Positions 22,839 through 27,021 of a stretch of 27,021 bases of DNA are shown here, piece after piece (positions within the stretch are counted from its first letter, which is position 1; every line of letters begins with the position of its first letter). The DNA is from MGML01 sp964493985. Lineage in GTDB: Bacteria > Chloroflexota > Dehalococcoidia > Dehalococcoidales > UBA2162. The DNA is taken from NCBI GenBank assembly GCA_964493985.1, contig CAZBQL010000037.1, positions 1-27,021 of the forward strand, given 5' to 3'. The position numbers were made by a program, and so were the translations under genes. The notes under the pieces were generated by a model that did not search any database, was not told where the DNA came from, and saw only the letters and a list, made by a program, of their open reading frames with translations.

Positions 22839-24221
22839 TTGGCAGAGGAAGACAGTTCGGAAGAAAGACGAGTAAAGGCAGAAAGAGACTGGACTAAAGG
22901 CAGCATTATCGGAAGTCTGTGGGGATTATCATGGCCGATGATGATTACCCAGCTTGTTACCACACTCGGTCCGACTGTCGACATGATATGGGTCGGCAAA
23001 CTGGGAAGCGCATCGGTGGCCGGTGTCGGCATATCAGGAATGGTCGTTATGCTTATGAATACGGCCAGGATGGGACTGCAAATGGGTACCCGGGCATTGA
23101 TTGCCCGTTTTATAGGCCAGGGAGACAAGGAGCAGGCTAACCATGTCGCTCAACAGACATTTGTCATCAGTGTCGCTTTTTCCATTGTTATGGCGATCAT
23201 CGGTATTTTCCTGGCTGAACATATAATGATGGCATTCGGAGTCGATCCTGATGTTGTGACTGAAGGGGCTGCCTACATGCGTATCCAGCTCATTGGTATG
23301 ATATCGATGTCCCTCCAGATGATGTCCCAGAGTATTATGCAGGCTTCGGGTGACGCTTTTACTCCGATGATAATTGGCGTCGGTGGCAGGCTCTTTCATA
23401 TAGCTCTCTGCCCGTTCCTCGTATTCGGATGGTGGATTTTCCCTGATATGGGAGTCAGCGGCGCCGCGATGACCGGCGTCATTTCTCAGGGACTGGCCGG
23501 CGTGCTTGGACTCTGGTTCCTCTACACGGGAAGAACCAGGCTTACACTCACCTTCAAGAATTTCCGTTTTGACAGCACTATGATATGGAGAATAGTCAAA
23601 ATAGGCCTTCCGGGAAGCATCAACGGTATGGGAAGAACAGGCGCTACACTCCTACTGACACTGTTTATAGTTCCATTCGGGACGTATGCCGTAGCAGCCC
23701 AATCGTTAATGGAAAGACTCGACCGCTTTATCCAGGTGCCTGCTATGGCCCTGGGTCAGACCGCCGGTGTACTGGCCGGGCAAAACCTCGGTGCCGGACA
23801 GCCTGAGCGTGCTGAAAAAACTGCATGGCTGGCTGTAGGGATTTTCACTGCCTTTATCTCCGTTGTATCGATATTCATCTGGTTTTTCGCAGATAACATA
23901 ATCATACTCTTCAATAATGAACCGGAGATGATCGAGGTTGCCGGAACTTTCCTCAGGATAACCATTGTAACCTATATGTTCTTCGGCTTGGTGATGGTAC
24001 TGATGCAATGCATTAATGGTGTCGGTGATACATTGACACCAATGATTGTCACCATTATCACTATGGGCTGTGTGATGTTGCCGCTGGCATACTTTCTTCC
24101 CCGGATAACAAATCTTGACGTCTACGGTGTACGCTGGGCGATGGTTATAGGCAACCTGATGAGAGCGGCAATCTACCTGGTCTATTTTAGAATGGGCCGC
24201 TGGAAAACAAAGCGAATATAG
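22839..24221 (+). CDS. MATE family multidrug/metabolite exporter
   Basis: This 460-aa integral membrane protein has about twelve hydrophobic segments and clear MATE features: LSWPMMITQLVTTLGPTVDMIWVG near the N-terminus (helix 1 with the DMIWVG turn), VAGVGISGMV (60-69), the second-half counterpart GLPGSINGMGRTGATLLL, and QTAGVLAGQNLGAGQPERA. MATE proteins expel cationic or hydrophobic compounds using Na+ or H+ gradients. The start is TTG 22839 with AAAGGA about 12 bases upstream; no better in-frame start precedes the first helix. It may protect against a toxic aldehyde or aromatic handled by the neighbouring enzymes, which is only an inference from position. Confidence 0.9.
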   Translation: MAEEDSSEERRVKAERDWTKGSIIGSLWGLSWPMMITQLVTTLGPTVDMIWVGKLGSASVAGVGISGMVVMLMNTARMGLQMGTRALIARFIGQGDKEQANHVAQQTFVISVAFSIVMAIIGIFLAEHIMMAFGVDPDVVTEGAAYMRIQLIGMISMSLQMMSQSIMQASGDAFTPMIIGVGGRLFHIALCPFLVFGWWIFPDMGVSGAAMTGVISQGLAGVLGLWFLYTGRTRLTLTFKNFRFDSTMIWRIVKIGLPGSINGMGRTGATLLLTLFIVPFGTYAVAAQSLMERLDRFIQVPAMALGQTAGVLAGQNLGAGQPERAEKTAWLAVGIFTAFISVVSIFIWFFADNIIILFNNEPEMIEVAGTFLRITIVTYMFFGLVMVLMQCINGVGDTLTPMIVTIITMGCVMLPLAYFLPRITNLDVYGVRWAMVIGNLMRAAIYLVYFRMGRWKTKRI

Positions 24222-24394
24222 GTAAGCACCCCCATTTGACTTCTTGCAGAGGTAGCTATAGACTATTTCACAGTCAGATGTCTCTGCATACTATGGGTCA
24301 TTCCGCCAGGGTAGCTGCATGACGAAACTCATAAAGCAGCATCTCACTGGGATACCCTCAATACTTCAAAATCTTTGCACCAGGAGGTCTTATT
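24222..24394. repeat. Intergenic region with a possible diverged dispersed repeat
   Basis: These 173 bases hold no coding signal apart from the AGGAGGT site at 24382-24388 of the next gene. Bases 24297-24357 (beginning GTCATTCC, with GACGAAAC and ATCTCACTGGGATACCC) recall the GTCATT...GACGAAGCAATCTCA dispersed intergenic repeat known from some Chloroflexota and other bacteria. The match is from memory and imperfect, so the call is tentative. Confidence 0.3.
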
Positions 24395-25663
24395 GTGGAT
24401 TTCACACCTGACAAATATACCCATGAACAGGAGGAATTTGCCAAAGAAGTCAATCAATGGCTTGATGAGAACGTCCCCGAGGGCATGGAATTCCCCAGGG
24501 ACCCTCTCAACGTAACACAGGAGCAGTTCCGGAAAAGACGCGAACTTGCTAAAAGGGCAGCACAAAAGGGTTACCTTTACCCCAACTACCCGGTCAAGTA
24601 TGGAGGTGGTGGCTACACCCGGGCGCAGGCTACAGTCATAAGACGTGAAACTGCCAGGAGAAACATTCAACTTATGGGTTTTCACAGTGCAGGTTCGACA
24701 ATGGGAATACCCGCCATCCTGGCCTGCGGTACCGATGAGCAGAAAAAACTGCTTCTGCCGCTAATAATTAAGGACGGAGCTCTGACCTGGGAACTTTTTA
24801 CCGAACCTGAAGCCGGCTCCGACGAAGCCAATCAGCAGACGAACGCCCTGCGGTCTGTACGTGACGGCGAATATTTCATCGTCAACGGCGGAAAAATATT
24901 CGTTGGTGGAATATACCCTCCTCCGGACAATTTCTTATTGCTGACCCGCAGCGATACCAAAGCACCAAGGCATGAAAATCTGTCCATGTTCCTTACCCCG
25001 GCAGACATGGAAGGCGTTTCAATTGTCCCGCTCGACCTGTTCGTTCCGGGTCCCTTCGGCACCACCAGTGGTTCGATGACTGCAGGAGCAGATGGTATTA
25101 AGTACCAGGTATTCTTCGATGACGTAAGGATCCACGAAAAATACCTGATAGGAAAAGAAGGAGAAGGATGGAGAGCCGCCAATGCCGCTCTCGAGGTAGA
25201 ACACGGCGGTATCGGCGCTGCCGAAACCGGTGCCGGTGAAGGCGGCGGCGCCCAGTTCTGGGGCTCCGCACAGAGTTACCTCGTACGGAGGTTTATCGAC
25301 CAGTGCAAGAACAATCCGGTTATTGCGGAGCGCATTAAGGAGAATCCACTTCTTCTTGAGAGTGTTATGAACGTCTATATAGAAGCTGAAAAAGAACGCC
25401 TCTTCGGGCTGAGAAATGCCGGAGGTATGGGAGGTCGTGCCGGCGGTACTCACGCCCAGTTATTCTCTAAAAAGTTCTCTATCCTGCTGACCAACGAAAT
25501 AGCGAAAGTACTCGGACCTTACGGTCTGACGAGCGATGAAGAACTAGGCATAGAAGATACCATGTTCGAAGTCGCTCAACGGGGTGCCCTTTGTCTTGCA
25601 CCACTCGGCACTCCCGAGGTACTGAAAATCGTGATTTCAAGGGCTCTTGCCATCGGACGTTAA
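24395..25663 (+). CDS. Acyl-CoA dehydrogenase family protein, subunit 1
   Basis: This 422-aa protein starts at GTG behind a strong AGGAGGT. Acyl-CoA dehydrogenase features are LAKRAAQKGYLYPNYPVKYGG (about 49-69), the TEPEAGSD flavin/substrate loop (137-144) with NGGKIFVGG (164-172), and GEGWRAA (about 256-262). The RxQFGxxIxxxQ FAD-dimer motif of the C-terminal domain is absent, and the place of the usual YEGT catalytic Glu reads PLGT. This points to one half of a heteromeric acyl-CoA dehydrogenase completed by the next gene, as in alpha2beta2 enzymes such as mycobacterial ChsE1-ChsE2. It would oxidise an acyl-CoA thioester with ETF as acceptor. Gly/Ala-rich insertions (about 270-285, 346-356) are unusual. 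Confidence 0.85.
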   Translation: MDFTPDKYTHEQEEFAKEVNQWLDENVPEGMEFPRDPLNVTQEQFRKRRELAKRAAQKGYLYPNYPVKYGGGGYTRAQATVIRRETARRNIQLMGFHSAGSTMGIPAILACGTDEQKKLLLPLIIKDGALTWELFTEPEAGSDEANQQTNALRSVRDGEYFIVNGGKIFVGGIYPPPDNFLLLTRSDTKAPRHENLSMFLTPADMEGVSIVPLDLFVPGPFGTTSGSMTAGADGIKYQVFFDDVRIHEKYLIGKEGEGWRAANAALEVEHGGIGAAETGAGEGGGAQFWGSAQSYLVRRFIDQCKNNPVIAERIKENPLLLESVMNVYIEAEKERLFGLRNAGGMGGRAGGTHAQLFSKKFSILLTNEIAKVLGPYGLTSDEELGIEDTMFEVAQRGALCLAPLGTPEVLKIVISRALAIGR

Positions 25664-25701
25664 TAATTCTTAGATAAGAATATAAATCTCGGAGGACAAT
25701 C

Positions 25702-26841
25702 ATGGGTTTAGACCTTAAATATAGCGAAAGCGAACAGATACTCAGAAAATCGGCCCTGGATTTCCTGAAGCGTGACGCTCCAAAGGAAGTAGTCCAGGTT
25801 TTACAGGAAACCGGTACCGGCATTACAGAGGAACTATGGAAAAAAGTGGTCGATATGGGATGGATGGGAATTATTATCCCTGAGGAATATGGCGGTGTAG
25901 GCAGTACTCTCACCAGTGCCGGTGTTTTATTCGAGGCGCTGGGTACCGGTCCTCTTCCGGGACCGTATTTTTCGTCAGGTATATTAGGAGCTTCGATAAT
26001 ACTGGAAACAGCGTCAGAAGAGCAAAAGCAGAGTATCCTGCCGGAGGTTGCCGAAGGCAGAATTATCCTGGCCCTGGCACTTACAGAGGAATCATATCGG
26101 TGGGAACCGGACGCGATACAGATGTCCGCTGAAGAAAAAAATGATGAGTATATACTTAACGGGAAGAAATTATTCGTAATGGACGCTGAAGCAGCCACTC
26201 ACCTGATAGTGGTTACCCGTAGTGGGAAAGAAAATGGTCCTTCGAAAGGTATCACCGTTTTCCTTGTCGACAAGCGAACGCCGGGAGTCTCGGTCCGCCG
26301 TCTGCCCGGATTCCTTTCCGACAGGAACTTCGAAGTGAAACTGGACTCGGTCAAGGTACCGCAGCCGGTGGTGCTTGGTTCAGTTGGCGAAGGCTGGGCA
26401 CCCCTTAAAAAAGGTATAGACAAATCGATCCCGGTTCTATGCGCCTACAAAGCTGGAGCTTGCCGGGCACTGTTCGACGCCACCATGGACTATGCCCGTA
26501 CAAGGATACAGTTCGGTCAACCGATCGGTCGATTCCAGAGAGTCCAGGACCTGATCATCGAAATGATCGATCATATGGACGCCGCGAAATGGAGTACCTA
26601 TGAGTGCCTGTGGAAACTCGATAATAATGAACCGGCACAGAAGAGTATTCACCTGGCCAAAGCAATATCCAGCGAAGCCTACTGGCAGGTTACCAACCAG
26701 GCGATAAAAGTCTTCAGCGGTATCAGTTACTCCCGCGAACATTATGTCAGCTTCCATGTAAAAGCATCACGGGGACTGTACAACTTCCTCGGCGAACCGA
26801 CCTACCACCGCCAGAAATTAGCCGAATTGGTCCTTTCTTGA
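25702..26841 (+). CDS. Acyl-CoA dehydrogenase family protein, subunit 2
   Basis: The gene is 38 bases downstream of subunit 1 with a GGAGG site. This 379-aa protein has the acyl-CoA dehydrogenase N-terminus (FLKRDAPKEVV, WKKVVDMGWMGIIIPEEYGG), ALTEESYRW in place of the usual TEPxAGSD, NGKKLFVMDAEAA, and the FAD-binding ARTRIQFGQPIGRFQRVQ motif (about 269-286) that subunit 1 lacks. The C-terminus has FLGEPTYHRQKLAEL instead of a typical GGTxEIxR. Complementary loss of motifs between the two genes supports a heteromer in which each subunit supplies part of the active site. The substrate is unknown; heteromeric forms often act on bulky acyl-CoAs. Confidence 0.87.
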   Translation: MGLDLKYSESEQILRKSALDFLKRDAPKEVVQVLQETGTGITEELWKKVVDMGWMGIIIPEEYGGVGSTLTSAGVLFEALGTGPLPGPYFSSGILGASIILETASEEQKQSILPEVAEGRIILALALTEESYRWEPDAIQMSAEEKNDEYILNGKKLFVMDAEAATHLIVVTRSGKENGPSKGITVFLVDKRTPGVSVRRLPGFLSDRNFEVKLDSVKVPQPVVLGSVGEGWAPLKKGIDKSIPVLCAYKAGACRALFDATMDYARTRIQFGQPIGRFQRVQDLIIEMIDHMDAAKWSTYECLWKLDNNEPAQKSIHLAKAISSEAYWQVTNQAIKVFSGISYSREHYVSFHVKASRGLYNFLGEPTYHRQKLAELVLS

Positions 26842-26867
26842 TACTTCGAATCCGCAGTTCTGCCAGA

Positions 26868-26902
26868 CTCGCTCATGGTTCGACTAACTCACCATGAGCG
26901 AG
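26868..26902. repeat. Palindromic intergenic repeat / hairpin after the acyl-CoA dehydrogenases
   Basis: CTCGCTCATGGT (26868-26879) pairs perfectly with ACCATGAGCGAG (26891-26902) over 12 bp with an 11-base loop (TCGACTAACTC). It lies 26 bases after the stop codon and can end transcription. The sequence also resembles dispersed palindromes of the CGCTCATGG...TTCGAC...CCATGAGCG kind seen between genes in many draft bacterial genomes. Confidence 0.65.
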
Positions 26903-26916
26903 CAGGATAGCATCAT

Positions 26917-26990
26917 ACCGCTCATACTGAACCTCATACTACTCCACTCATTCTGGGCTTCATACACCGCTCATCCTGAGAGCTTGTGAA
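26917..26990. repeat. Cluster of degenerate short direct repeats
   Basis: ACCGCTCATACTGA (26917-26930), CCACTCATTCTGG (26944-26956) and ACCGCTCATCCTGA (26966-26979) are near-copies of one motif about 22-27 bases apart. The last runs into GAGCTTGTGAAG, a diverged half of a CGCTCATCCTGAGCTTGTCGAAG-type palindrome. They look like decayed copies of the same dispersed repeat family as 26868-26902. No gene is seen from 26842 to the window end. Confidence 0.5.
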
Positions 26991-27021
26991 GAAATAGGTT
27001 ACTCTGCATAATTAAGGAAAC

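Noticed and set aside
1..27021. CRISPR arrays, tRNA or rRNA genes, insertion sequences or phage genes
   Set aside because: No regularly spaced repeats, tRNA-like cloverleaf, rRNA-like segment, transposase or phage protein was seen on either strand.

Overview
The window looks like a scaffold from an uncultivated anaerobic or microaerobic bacterium. Four tungsten/molybdenum-pterin aldehyde:ferredoxin oxidoreductases (AORs), Fe-S flavoproteins, a URO-D-type methyltransferase homologue, an ADP-forming acyl-CoA synthetase subunit and paired acyl-CoA dehydrogenases fit a member of the Chloroflexota (Dehalococcoidia-like) from sediment or groundwater. This placement is an inference from gene content and style; no rRNA or marker gene is present. 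A run of exactly 100 N (4614-4713) shows that the sequence is a draft scaffold.

Left part (1-7820): a zinc alcohol dehydrogenase and a beta-propeller secreted protein are transcribed divergently from two back-to-back sigma-70-like promoters. Next come a CvpA-like membrane protein, a URO-D superfamily protein and an Fe-S flavoprotein that runs into the assembly gap. Beyond the gap lie the tail of a carboxymuconolactone-decarboxylase-like gene, the C-terminal remnant of a peptide-type ABC substrate-binding protein, an ADP-forming acyl-CoA synthetase alpha-type protein on the minus strand, a SemiSWEET-like transporter and a small TIGR04076-like Cys protein.

Central AOR island (7841-20782): four AOR paralogues sit in four different contexts. 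(A) A minus-strand operon holds a 257-aa Cys-motif protein, an AOR, a 216-aa paralogue of the first protein and a DUF1801 protein. (B) A plus-strand operon holds a TRAP-type solute-binding protein without a signal peptide, an SDR dehydrogenase, a C2H2-finger/4x[4Fe-4S] electron-transfer protein and an AOR. (C) A minus-strand pair holds a MoaD/ThiS-like protein and an AOR. (D) A plus-strand AOR is followed by a second MoaD-like gene that carries a one-base frameshift. B and C converge on a strong hairpin; C and D diverge from a shared control region.

Right part (20873-27021): the strand of operon D continues with an Fe-S aldo/keto reductase, a nitroreductase, a MATE exporter and two dissimilar acyl-CoA dehydrogenases that probably form a heteromer. 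The last 180 bases hold a perfect palindrome and degenerate intergenic repeats.

Taken together the genes suggest oxidation of aldehydes to acids (AORs), interconversion with alcohols (ADH, AKR, SDR), acyl-CoA handling (ACD-type synthetase, acyl-CoA dehydrogenases) and low-potential electron transfer through Fe-S proteins. Substrates cannot be read from the sequence. The least described elements are the paired Cys-motif proteins flanking AOR A and the zinc-finger ferredoxin of operon B.
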